A DNA stretch of 7,226 bases, taken from NCBI GenBank assembly GCA_012514785.1, contig JAAYZP010000085.1, positions 1 to 7,226 of the forward strand, given 5' to 3'. This DNA comes from Propionibacterium sp. GTDB taxonomy: Bacteria > Actinomycetota > Actinomycetes > Propionibacteriales > Propionibacteriaceae. Below, one piece after another: positions 1-6,125 of the stretch. Made by a program: the position numbers and the translations under genes. Position 1 is the stretch's first letter; each line of letters begins with the position of its first letter. The notes below the pieces were generated by a model, which did no database searches, was not told the DNA's origin, and saw nothing but the letters and a program-made list of their open reading frames with translations.

Positions 1-367
1 CGATGAGGGTCAGCGCGCGGTTGTAGTAGACGTTGCCGAGTTCGAGCCCGCCGTAGATCAGCGGGATCTTCAGCCCGAAGGAGCCGATCGCGGCGAGTGC
101 GGCGATGTCCTCGTCGGGGATGCGGGCGTCGCGCTCGATCACGCCACCGTCGATGGTGGCGAGCACGCCGCGCAGCTTGCCCAGGTAGGTCTCCCCGCGG
201 GCCGCCATCTCGGGCGACGCCGTCGGGAACGGGGTGATGAGATCCGGGCGGAAGCGCCCGAGGTAGAGCTCCTTCGCGAACGAGGGCTTCTCCCATTTCG
301 TCTCGCGGGCGTCTTCGCTGACTTTGCGAGCTTCTTTCTCGGTGACTCGGTGGATGGTGGCGGTCAT
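1..367 (-). CDS. acyl-CoA dehydrogenase, FadE10-like, N-terminal part (runs off left edge)
   Basis: Flavin enzyme of fatty acid beta-oxidation that introduces the alpha,beta double bond in acyl-CoA. Only the first 122 residues are in the window. They include the segment KPSFAKELYLGRF near residues 28-39, which I recall as nearly identical in mycobacterial FadE10 (KPSFAKELFLGRF), followed by DGGVIERDARIPDE (about 73-86) and GSFGLKIPLIYGGLELG (about 95-111), the usual start of the helical N-terminal acyl-CoA dehydrogenase domain. The FAD-binding middle domain and the catalytic glutamate lie outside. The start ATG at 367 is supported by an AGGGGGA Shine-Dalgarno sequence at 379-373, 5 nt upstream. 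It is divergent from the membrane glutaredoxin-like gene. The family call is from remembered similarity; substrate chain length cannot be read from this fragment. Confidence 0.88.
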   Translation of the reverse strand, partial: MTATIHRVTEKEARKVSEDARETKWEKPSFAKELYLGRFRPDLITPFPTASPEMAARGETYLGKLRGVLATIDGGVIERDARIPDEDIAALAAIGSFGLKIPLIYGGLELGNVYYNRALTLI

Positions 368-414
368 GGCGGTCCCCCTGCTCAGGTTCCCGACACCTTG
401 AGTATCGGGTATCT

Positions 415-443
415 ATTGTACGCCAGATTCCCGACGAAGTCAC
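415..443 (-). promoter_or_regulatory. promoter of the acyl-CoA dehydrogenase gene
   Basis: On the minus strand a -10 hexamer TACAAT (420-415) lies 17 bp from a -35-like GTGACT (443-438), matching the housekeeping consensus in 5 of 6 and 4 of 6 positions. Transcription would start near 408, giving an untranslated leader of about 40 nt that carries the Shine-Dalgarno site. Direct repeats TTCCCGAC at 387-394 and 428-435 flank the -10, and GTATC occurs twice at 402-413. The repeats could be an operator for a regulator, which is inference. Confidence 0.55.
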
Positions 444-495
444 CAGCGATTGGGCCCGCGTCGGTTCGCGGTTCGGGGCCGGGTTCTGTGACGAT

Positions 496-918
496 GTGTG
501 GGTGCTTCGTTATGTGTGGATGATCTGGCTGCTTGCGAGCGGCGTGCTGCTCTGGGCCCTCGCGTTGGGCGGCCTGCAGCCCGCGCACGTCTTCCTCGGA
601 CTCGGGCTCCTGTTCGTGGCGTACTGGCTGTCCCCGCTCTACGGCGGCATCTCGAAGAAGCACGCCGCGGTCATGCGGCTGCCGGCCGACGAACGTCGGT
701 TCGTCATCTACTGGGCGCCGGCCGACATCTTCTCCACCCGCCTCCGCGGCGGGCTGGGCAGGCACCGGAAGCACGCCATCTGGATCAACGTCTGGCAGGA
801 CAAGGAGGCCGAGGCCCACGCCCGGGCGCTGGGCGGCGGCGTCCTGCCGGTCGTCGTGCTCGACGGCGAGACCATCGTCAACCCGGACCCACGCGAGCTG
901 ATCGATCGTTTCCGATGA
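496..918 (+). CDS. membrane-anchored glutaredoxin-like protein lacking the active-site cysteines
   Basis: 140-residue protein. Two hydrophobic segments (about 6-25 and 31-48) are followed by a compact thioredoxin-fold domain of glutaredoxin type (about 68-140): strand FVIYW (69-73), helix start with RLR (82-84), strand AIWINVWQD (94-102), a loop with the usual cis-proline position in VLPVVV (116-121) and a closing GETIVNPDPRELI (124-136). Actinobacterial relatives read roughly YW-RPG-CxxC-xRLR at the active site; here it is YWAPADIFSTRLR, with D77 and S80 where the cysteines belong. The whole protein has no cysteine, so thiol-disulfide chemistry is excluded; a binding, scaffold or chaperone role is inference. 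Start: GTG at 496 with no Shine-Dalgarno; ATG at 520 is the alternative but would cut into the first membrane segment. A weak -10-like TTCTGT (484-489) sits 6 nt before the GTG. The stop overlaps the next start (ATGA). Confidence 0.75.
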   Translation: MWVLRYVWMIWLLASGVLLWALALGGLQPAHVFLGLGLLFVAYWLSPLYGGISKKHAAVMRLPADERRFVIYWAPADIFSTRLRGGLGRHRKHAIWINVWQDKEAEAHARALGGGVLPVVVLDGETIVNPDPRELIDRFR

Positions 919-2084
919 TCCCGACGGAGGCCCGTCGGGCCCGCTGGGGCGTGGTGCTCTGCTTCTTCCTGAACGGCGCCGCCTGGTCCACCCTCCTCCC
1001 CCGCTACCCGGAGATCCGGCGCATGCTCGAGGTGGGCGACCTCGCGTGGGGCGTGATGATCAGCGCGGGCCCGCTGGGCGGGCTGATCTTCGGCCTGTTC
1101 TCGGCCCGGCTGCTGCGTCGCTTCGGGTCCGCCAACGTCGCCGTCGTGATGCAGACCGCCGGCATCCTGTGCCTCAACCTGCTGGGCAACGCGACGCACC
1201 CCTTCACGTTCACGCTCGGCCTGGTGCTGATGTTCTCCTTCGACGGGGTCTGCGACACCGCGATGAACTCGCACGGGCTGCGCGTGCAGCGCCTCTACTC
1301 CCGCTCGATCATCACCGGGTTCCACGCCTGGTGGTCCGTGGGGGCCGTCACCGGTGGGCTGCTCGGCTCGCTGGGCGCCCAGCTGCGTACCCCGATCTGG
1401 CTGCAGTGCCTCGTGCTGAGCCTCGTCTTCGCGGTGCTTGCGATGCTGGCGCGCCACTGGATGCTGGACGGCAAGGACCCGTTCCACGCGCACAGCGTCG
1501 GCGTCGGGGGCCGGATCCCGGCGCCGGTGCTGCTCCGGCTCGTCGCCCTCGGGATGATGGCCGCCTCCACGGTGCTGATCGAGGATTCGCCGGCCTCGTG
1601 GGGCGCGATCTACATGGACGAGATGTTTACGCTCGCCCCGTTCTGGGTGGGAGGCGCGTTCGTCGCGCTGCAGCTCGCGCAGGTGCTCGGCCGCTTCCTG
1701 GGCGACCGGCAGATCGACCGGTTCGGGCGACGCCGCACGATCGCCGCGGGGTTGGTGATCGCCGCGGTCGGCATGACGTTGGCGGTGGCAGTGCCGTCGC
1801 CCGCGACGACGATCCTCGGCTACGCGCTGGCCGGCTGGGGCATCGCCTCGTCCGTGCCGGGCGCGATGAACGCCGCCGACGACATCCCCGGCCTGCCGCA
1901 CGGCACGGGGCTGACGATCGTGACCGCGATGTTCCGCATCGGCAACCTGCTCGGCCCACCGATCATCGGTGCGATCAGCCAGTTCGTCGGCATCCGCTGG
2001 GCGCTCGTCGCGGTCCCGCTGGCCGCGCTGGTGGCGCTCGCCCTGACCCCGGCGCTCGGCAAGGACCCTGGCCGGCGTCGCTAA
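915..2084 (+). CDS. MFS transporter, YbjJ-like
   Basis: 389-residue inner-membrane transporter of the major facilitator superfamily, with about 12 hydrophobic segments and a central cytoplasmic loop around residues 183-203. Features shared with the YbjJ-like branch as I recall it are: an acidic/asparagine motif DGVCDTAMNSHG (110-121) in helix 4, a GFHAWWSVGAVTGG segment (135-148) in helix 5, and an EDSPASWGAIYM segment (223-234) in helix 7. The loop after helix 8 has GDRQIDRFGRRR (263-274), a motif A-like signature; the equivalent loop after helix 2 is weaker (RLLRRFG, 65-71). The start ATG at 915 overlaps the upstream stop codon and has no Shine-Dalgarno sequence, indicating translational coupling with the glutaredoxin-like gene. 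The reading frame stays open upstream to 498, but that part is an antiframe reading of the upstream gene. Substrate unknown; efflux of a small molecule or sugar uptake are both possible. Confidence 0.85.
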   Translation: MIPTEARRARWGVVLCFFLNGAAWSTLLPRYPEIRRMLEVGDLAWGVMISAGPLGGLIFGLFSARLLRRFGSANVAVVMQTAGILCLNLLGNATHPFTFTLGLVLMFSFDGVCDTAMNSHGLRVQRLYSRSIITGFHAWWSVGAVTGGLLGSLGAQLRTPIWLQCLVLSLVFAVLAMLARHWMLDGKDPFHAHSVGVGGRIPAPVLLRLVALGMMAASTVLIEDSPASWGAIYMDEMFTLAPFWVGGAFVALQLAQVLGRFLGDRQIDRFGRRRTIAAGLVIAAVGMTLAVAVPSPATTILGYALAGWGIASSVPGAMNAADDIPGLPHGTGLTIVTAMFRIGNLLGPPIIGAISQFVGIRWALVAVPLAALVALALTPALGKDPGRRR

Positions 2085-2126
2085 CGGTGTCCGACCCGCG
2101 CACCTGCTGAGATTCTGCTCGCAACC

Positions 2127-2154
2127 TTGATTTCGACGCCAAGTGCGCCACAAT
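2127..2154 (+). promoter_or_regulatory. promoter of the antitoxin gene, leaderless type
   Basis: A -35-like TTGATT (2127-2132) and a -10-like CACAAT (2149-2154) are 16 bp apart. The -10 ends 7 nt before the ATG at 2162, so the transcript should begin at or next to the start codon. No Shine-Dalgarno sequence precedes the ATG, in line with leaderless translation, which is common in actinomycetes. Confidence 0.5.
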
Positions 2155-2161
2155 CGTGCCC

Positions 2162-2446
2162 ATGAGCATCGAGCCCCTGCGCGAAGTTCGCGACCATTTC
2201 AGCGAAGTGATCGATCGCGTGGAGCATCACCACGAACGCGTCACCGTGACCCGTAACGGACGCCCGGTGGCGGTACTGATCAGCCCCGACGACTTGGCCG
2301 CGCTCGAGGAGACTCTGGATGTCCTGTCCGACCCCGCGGCACTGATGGATATCCGTGAAGCCGACGCCGCCCATGCGCGCGAGGATGTCGTGCGCGGGGC
2401 CGACGAGGTGCGAAAGCTCCGACCTCGACGTATGAGCTCGCACTGA
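2162..2446 (+). CDS. Phd/YefM-family antitoxin, apparently orphan
   Basis: 94-residue protein of the Phd/YefM antitoxin family, which normally binds its own operator through the N-terminal half and covers a RelE/YoeB or Doc-type toxin with the C-terminal half. Seen here: the N-terminal LREVRDHFSEVIDRVE helix region (6-21), the strand-turn-strand VTVTRNGRPVAVLISPDDLAAL (27-48, typical NGRPVAVL and SPDDL signatures) and a helical acidic tail (DPAALMDIREADAAHARED, 57-75) that resembles toxin-binding tails. In most such loci the toxin gene overlaps or follows within a few bases. Here the next 340 bp hold no RelE- or Doc-like frame, and only 77 bp separate the gene from the transporter upstream. 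ATG at 2162 is preferred over GTG at 2156 because the promoter places the transcript start at 2161-2162. Roles could be protection against a toxin encoded elsewhere, a solitary regulator, or a decayed module. Confidence 0.85.
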   Translation: MSIEPLREVRDHFSEVIDRVEHHHERVTVTRNGRPVAVLISPDDLAALEETLDVLSDPAALMDIREADAAHAREDVVRGADEVRKLRPRRMSSH

Positions 2447-2633
2447 CCCTTCCTCATCTTTGCAGTGACTCCGTGGAAGGGCGCTGCGCGGAGGCGCTGC
2501 GGCTCAGCGCACCCACGGGGTCAAGGCCTCAGGGAAGCCAACGAGCACGAAATGGTTCCATCCTCAGCGATCACCGTCGGCCCCGTACCGGTCACTACCA
2601 GACGAAAAGCTGGCTCGCCCGGACCAATCGTGG
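2447..2633 (+). other. intergenic stretch after the antitoxin, no convincing gene
   Basis: Between the antitoxin stop and the 23-bp repeats I find no supported gene. One frame stays open from the antitoxin stop to 2641, and another is open at 2473-2664 (63 codons), but neither has a recognisable domain, start signal or toxin-like sequence. An 8-bp direct repeat GCGCTGCG occurs at 2481-2488 and 2494-2501. If a toxin gene was once here, it is not recognisable. Confidence 0.5.
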
Positions 2634-2636
2634 TCC
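2621..2636. other. perfect 6-bp hairpin with 4-nt loop
   Basis: GGACCA (2621-2626) and TGGTCC (2631-2636) form a perfect inverted repeat around ATCG. It abuts the first 23-bp repeat unit. There is no T-run after it, so it is not a standard intrinsic terminator; it could still end transcription from the antitoxin side or be part of the repeat structure. Confidence 0.5.
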
Positions 2637-2702
2637 CCTAGGACGGACTCTGCAGACCCCCTAGGGCGGACTTTGCAGACCCGCTAGGCCGGGTTCTGCA
2701 GA
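2634..2702. repeat. three tandem 23-bp repeats with CTAGG and TGCAGA
   Basis: Units at 2634-2656, 2657-2679 and 2680-2702 follow each other without gaps. Each has a C-rich start, CTAGG at the same place, a CGG(A/G) middle and ends in (C/T)TGCAGA. Units 1 and 2 differ at only a few positions (unit 2 has TTTGCAGA for TCTGCAGA-like ends); unit 3 is more divergent in the middle. A weak fourth copy may end at TTTTGCAGG (2719-2727), spaced 26 bp. The block ends 72 bp before the -10 of the acyl-CoA ligase gene. It could be a protein-binding array, a minisatellite or a remnant of an intergenic repeat family; the function is unknown. Confidence 0.85.
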
Positions 2703-2774
2703 TCTGGAAGAGCAGGCCCTTTTGCAGGCACGCCGAGCCGGACGACGCAGGCCGGGGCGTCCAAGGCTGCCCGG

Positions 2775-2780
2775 TAGGCT
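2775..2780 (+). promoter_or_regulatory. -10 element of the acyl-CoA ligase gene, leaderless type
   Basis: TAGGCT fits the actinobacterial TANNNT -10 pattern and ends 6 nt before the ATG at 2787, so transcription should start at the start codon. No clear -35 is visible 16-18 bp upstream, and no Shine-Dalgarno sequence precedes the gene. Confidence 0.5.
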
Positions 2781-2786
2781 GGGCGC

Positions 2787-4463
2787 ATGAGCGTTACACA
2801 CCCCTGGGTCCAGCACTACCAGCCGGGTGTCCCGGCACAGATCGAGCTCCCGACGACGTCCCTCGTGGAGATGTGCGAAGCGGCTGTCGCGGAGGCGGGC
2901 GACGCCGTCGCGCTCGAGTTCTTCGGGCGCACGACGACGTACGCCGAGATGGGCGACCAGATCGCCCGCGCGGCCGAGGGGCTGCGTCGGCTCGGGGTCC
3001 AGCCCGGTGACCGGGTGGGCCTGATCCTGCCGAACTGCCCGCAGCACGTCGTCGCGTTCTACGCGGTGCTGCGGATCGGGGCGATCGTCGTCGAGCACAA
3101 CCCGCTGTTCACGGCCCGCGAGCTGCGCCACCAGTTCGAGGACCACCGCGCCGACGTCATCATCACCTGGGACGCGGCCGTCGAGAAGGTGGCCGACCTG
3201 CCGCGCGACCTCGGCGTGCGCCACATCATCGCCGTCAACCTGCTCGACGAGTTCCCTGCCGTGATGCGGTTCGCGCTCAGCCTGCCCATCCCGAAGCTGC
3301 GCGCCAGCCGCGACGCCCTGCACAAGCCGGCACGCGACGCGATGCCGTGGAAGCGGCTGCTGGCCGCCGACCCCATCGACGCCGCACACCCGCGGCCCAG
3401 CCTCGACGACATCGCCGTCATCCAGTACACCTCCGGCACCACGAGCCAGCCCAAGGGCGCGATGCTCACGCACAAGAACCTCTACGCCAACGCGCTCCAG
3501 GGCGAGGCCTGGATGCACGACGCGGTGAAGGGCAGGGAGACGCTGTACGCGCTGCTGCCCATGTTCCACGCGTTCGGGATGACGCTCTACCTCACGTTCG
3601 GGATCCTCAAGCAGGGCCGGATCGTGCTGTTCCCGAGGTTCGACGTCGACCTCGTGCTGAAGGCGTGGAAGAAGTCGCCGGCCACCGTGTACTGCGCCGT
3701 GCCGCCGATCTACCAGAAGACCGCGTCCGTCGCGAAGGAACGCGGTGTGGACATCTCGTCCGCGAAGTTCTGCATCTCGGGCGCGATGGCGCTCACCGAC
3801 GAGATCGTCGAGCAGTGGGAGGCGGTCAGCGGCGGGCGGCTCGTCGAGGGCTACGGCATGACCGAGTCCTCCCCCGTCGCGCTCGGCAACCCGTTCGCCC
3901 CGACGCGCCGCACCGGCACCATCGGGATCCCGTTCCCGTCGACGGAGATGAAGGTGGTGGACCCGGACGACCCGACGGTGGAGGTCGCCCGCGGCGAGGA
4001 GGGCGAGCTGCTGATCCGCGGCCCGCAGGTGTTCCAGGGCTACTGGGAGAACCCCGAGCAGACCGCGGCCATGCTGCTGGAGGGCGGCTGGCTGCGCACC
4101 GGCGACGTCGTCACGCAGGACGAGGACGGCTTCACCACCATCGTCGACCGGCTGAAGGAGCTCATCATCACGGGCGGCTTCAACGTCTCCCCCAGCGAGG
4201 TCGAGCGGGTGCTGGTCGCGCACGAGGCGATCGCGGACGCCGCGGTCGTAGGCCGGCAGAATCCATCCGGAGGCGAGGACGTCGTCGCGGTCGTCACCCT
4301 CGAGGAGGGCGCCAACCCGCCGGGGCTCGAGGACGTCCGCAACTTCTGCAAGCAGGCGCTCGCCGCCTACAAGGTGCCGCGCGACCTGGTGATCGTCGAC
4401 GAGCTGCCCCGCTCGATGCTGGGCAAGGTGCTGCGTCGCCAGGTTCGCGAGACGATGATCTGA
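2787..4463 (+). CDS. fadD: long-chain fatty acid-CoA ligase (AMP-binding, FadD type)
   Basis: 558-residue ANL-superfamily adenylate-forming enzyme. It activates a fatty acid with ATP to acyl-AMP and then to acyl-CoA, feeding beta-oxidation or lipid synthesis; it acts in the cytosol or at the inner membrane face. The expected core motifs are all present in order: P-loop YTSGTTSQPKG (214-224), LLPMFHAFGM (256-265), SGAMAL (331-336), GYGMTESSP (355-363), GELLIRGPQVFQGYW (406-420), WLRTGD with D440, the hinge region DRLKELIITGGFNVSPSEVE (454-473) and the C-terminal catalytic lysine K547 in LGKVLRR. Length is normal for the family. The start ATG at 2787 is set by the -10 hexamer just upstream. The MetE-like gene follows 32 bp downstream in the same direction. 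The exact acyl chain preference cannot be read; a medium-chain or carboxylic-acid variant is possible. Confidence 0.92.
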   Translation: MSVTHPWVQHYQPGVPAQIELPTTSLVEMCEAAVAEAGDAVALEFFGRTTTYAEMGDQIARAAEGLRRLGVQPGDRVGLILPNCPQHVVAFYAVLRIGAIVVEHNPLFTARELRHQFEDHRADVIITWDAAVEKVADLPRDLGVRHIIAVNLLDEFPAVMRFALSLPIPKLRASRDALHKPARDAMPWKRLLAADPIDAAHPRPSLDDIAVIQYTSGTTSQPKGAMLTHKNLYANALQGEAWMHDAVKGRETLYALLPMFHAFGMTLYLTFGILKQGRIVLFPRFDVDLVLKAWKKSPATVYCAVPPIYQKTASVAKERGVDISSAKFCISGAMALTDEIVEQWEAVSGGRLVEGYGMTESSPVALGNPFAPTRRTGTIGIPFPSTEMKVVDPDDPTVEVARGEEGELLIRGPQVFQGYWENPEQTAAMLLEGGWLRTGDVVTQDEDGFTTIVDRLKELIITGGFNVSPSEVERVLVAHEAIADAAVVGRQNPSGGEDVVAVVTLEEGANPPGLEDVRNFCKQALAAYKVPRDLVIVDELPRSMLGKVLRRQVRETMI

Positions 4464-4482
4464 GCGCTGGTCCGACCGTGGG

Positions 4483-4488
4483 TAGGTT
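4483..4488 (+). promoter_or_regulatory. -10 element of the MetE-like gene, leaderless type
   Basis: TAGGTT matches the TANNNT pattern and ends 7 nt before the ATG at 4496. A poor -35-like CTGAGC lies 17 bp upstream at 4460-4465, across the ligase stop codon. This suggests the gene can be transcribed on its own, in addition to possible read-through from the ligase. It also favours ATG 4496 over the in-frame GTG at 4490. Confidence 0.45.
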
Positions 4489-4495
4489 GGTGACC

Positions 4496-5704
4496 ATGAC
4501 GCAGATCGAAACCACCACCGCCGGCAGCCTGCCCCGCACGCAGGCCCTGATCGACGCGAACGCCGCCCGCACATTCGCCGACGACGGCTTCACCTTGGAG
4601 TCCACGCCGGAGTTCGAGCGCCTGCTCGCCGAGGCCGTGCGCGACGTCGTCGCCCGGCAGCGCGAGCTCGGCATCACCCAGCCGGGCGACGGCGAGTTCG
4701 GCAAGGCGATGTCGAGCGCCGTCGACTACGGAGCCTGGTGGGCGTACTCGTTCCAGCGCACCTCCGGACTGTCTCTGACGGGCGCGAACATCTTCACGCA
4801 GGAACCCGTGCGCTCCGCGCCCGGCGACGTGCGGCTCACCTCGTTCCCCGACCGCCGCGACTGGGTGGCCTTCTCCGAGGCGTACCAGGATCCGACGAGC
4901 GGGATCAGCACCGGCAAGAACGCGACGGAGTTCCCGGCCACGGTCGCCCCGCTCAGCTACGCGGGCCACGACGCCATCGCCTCGGACGTGCGCAACCTGA
5001 AGTCCGCGCTCGGCGACGACGAGCGCGGCTTCCTCACCGCCATCGCGCCGGGCTCGGCGGCACGCATCGACAACCAGCACTACGGCAGCGAGCAGGAGCA
5101 TATCGACGCCTGGGTGGAGGTGCTGCGGGAGGAGTACCGGCCCATCACCGACGCCGGGCTCATCGTCCAGCTCGACGACCCGTCGCTGGCCGAGAACTGG
5201 GACCAGATCAACCCGGAGCCGAGCGTCGAGGACTATCTCGCGTTCACGCAGATCCGCATCGACGCCATCAACGAGGCCATCAAGGGCCTGCCGAAGGAAC
5301 AGGTGCGGCTGCACCTGTGCTGGGGCTCCTGGCATGGGCCGCACTCCACCGACATCGAGCTGAAGCACATCCTGCAGACCGTGCTGGGCGCGAACGTCGG
5401 CCAGATCTCGTTCGAGGCCGCCAACGCCCGCCACGAGCACGAGTGGGAGGTCTGGGAGGAGAACAAGCACCTCATCCCCGACGACCTGATCCTCGTCCCC
5501 GGCGTGATCAGCCACTCCACCAACCTCGTCGAACACCCCGACCTCGTCGCGCAGCGCATCGCGCGCTTCGCCAAGATCGTGGGCCCGGAGCGGGTCATCG
5601 CAGCCACCGACTGCGGCCTGGGCGGCCGCGTGCACGAGCAGATCGCCTGGGCGAAGCTCGAGTCGCTGGGTGAGGGTGCGCGTCGCGCCGTCGCCCGCCT
5701 CTGA
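4496..5704 (+). CDS. MetE-C-like zinc methyltransferase (cobalamin-independent methionine synthase II family)
   Basis: 402-residue protein with the fold of the catalytic C-terminal half of cobalamin-independent methionine synthase (UROD/MetE-like superfamily). The metal-site residues are in place: H273 and C275 in RLHLCWGSWHGPHS, E307 in SFEAANARHEHE and C373 in ATDCGLGGR; IVQLDDPSL (223-231) matches the substrate-site motif that reads QIDEPAL-like in MetE. It lacks the long N-terminal MetE half. Related short proteins include core methionine synthases, which need a methyl-carrier partner, and epoxyalkane:coenzyme M transferase, which uses the same zinc-thiol chemistry. So zinc-activated thiol alkylation is a fair inference, but the thiol and alkyl donor are unknown. 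It lies directly after the fatty acid-CoA ligase gene. No methionine, folate, coenzyme M or monooxygenase gene is visible nearby to settle the role. Confidence 0.82.
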   Translation: MTQIETTTAGSLPRTQALIDANAARTFADDGFTLESTPEFERLLAEAVRDVVARQRELGITQPGDGEFGKAMSSAVDYGAWWAYSFQRTSGLSLTGANIFTQEPVRSAPGDVRLTSFPDRRDWVAFSEAYQDPTSGISTGKNATEFPATVAPLSYAGHDAIASDVRNLKSALGDDERGFLTAIAPGSAARIDNQHYGSEQEHIDAWVEVLREEYRPITDAGLIVQLDDPSLAENWDQINPEPSVEDYLAFTQIRIDAINEAIKGLPKEQVRLHLCWGSWHGPHSTDIELKHILQTVLGANVGQISFEAANARHEHEWEVWEENKHLIPDDLILVPGVISHSTNLVEHPDLVAQRIARFAKIVGPERVIAATDCGLGGRVHEQIAWAKLESLGEGARRAVARL

Positions 5705-5708
5705 CCGA

Positions 5709-6022
5709 CTTTGTGAACCTGATGCGAAAGTACCTCCCCATGCCGCTGTGGGCACTGGCAAGTTGTGCGGAGATGCTGCGGCGTAAGTCTCCCCGGCCGG
5801 ACCTGCGGCGGCCGCACCTCCAGACAGGTGCAACCTGTGCGTCGACGTCGCAGCGTTCGAGGCATTCGCTGGTTGGAGACGGGCCCAGGGCCCTGTGGCG
5901 TTTTGGGACTGTGCGAGTTGTTCCGGGATGCGGCGGAGTATGTCTCACCTGCCCGTTGCACCACGGCTTCGGCGACGGGGCACGTGCACCCTGTGCCGTG
6001 ATGTTGCGGCGTAGGTCTCCAC
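5709..6022. repeat. degenerate intergenic repeat array, 34-bp cores about 73-83 bp apart
   Basis: Four 34-bp cores align without gaps: 5761-5794, 5833-5866, 5916-5949 and 5989-6022, at spacings of 72, 83 and 73 bp. By hand the first and third agree at 27 of 34 positions and the first and fourth at 26 of 34; the second is the most diverged and aligns best through its GTGCAACCTGTGC lead-in to the fourth. The shared shape is TTGTGC, then GATG(C/T), then GCGGCGTA, then GTCTCC; on the minus strand it reads GGAGAC(T/C)TACGCCGC. A fainter copy precedes at about 5709-5739 (TTTGTG, GATGC, CTCCCC) and another may follow at about 6076-6115. Copies fall in different reading frames, so it is not a coding repeat. 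The remaining 6023-6125 holds only small hairpins, for example CCCAC/GTGGG at 6051-6061. Confidence 0.7.
5824..5838. promoter_or_regulatory. ACAGGT-gca-ACCTGT inverted repeat
   Basis: A perfect 6-bp inverted repeat with a 3-nt centre lies at the junction of the first and second repeat-array units. Its size and spacing resemble a dimeric regulator operator, but no promoter is adjacent, so it may only be a by-product of the repeat structure. A 10-bp perfect palindrome, CAGGGCCCTG, lies further on at 5886-5895. Confidence 0.35.
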
Positions 6023-6125
6023 CGCTTCGCGGCAAGGGCCACTTTCCCCTCCCACGGTGGGCCTCGGACCCGGACGGCTGTGCGCCCAGTAACCAGCACC
6101 GGTCACAAAGTCTCCGCGCGGCGCC

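Noticed and set aside
708..2153. 481-codon minus-strand open frame opposite the transporter
   Set aside because: Composition-driven antisense frame with no recognisable domain or start signal.
2473..2664. 63-codon frame after the antitoxin as a possible toxin
   Set aside because: No RelE, Doc or other toxin motif, it runs into the tandem repeats, and it has no start signal.
2634..2702. CRISPR or attachment site in the 23-bp repeats
   Set aside because: The repeats are directly tandem with no spacers, and no integrase or tRNA is adjacent.
2661..4574. 637-codon minus-strand open frame opposite the ligase
   Set aside because: Low-complexity, Arg/Asp/Val-rich translation with no domain, fully antisense to a well supported gene.
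3347..5704. 785-codon open frame spanning the ligase and MetE-like genes
   Set aside because: Its first part is a second-frame reading of the ligase gene, rich in Arg, Gly and Pro as is usual for high-GC shadows; only the part from 4496 is a real gene.
5705..6075. tRNA cluster suggested by the roughly 73-bp period
   Set aside because: No consistent acceptor stem, anticodon arm or GGTTCGANTCC arm is present in the units; only one copy has a chance TTCGA.
5705..6075. CRISPR array
   Set aside because: The cores are too diverged and unevenly spaced, the spacers resemble each other, and no cas gene is near.
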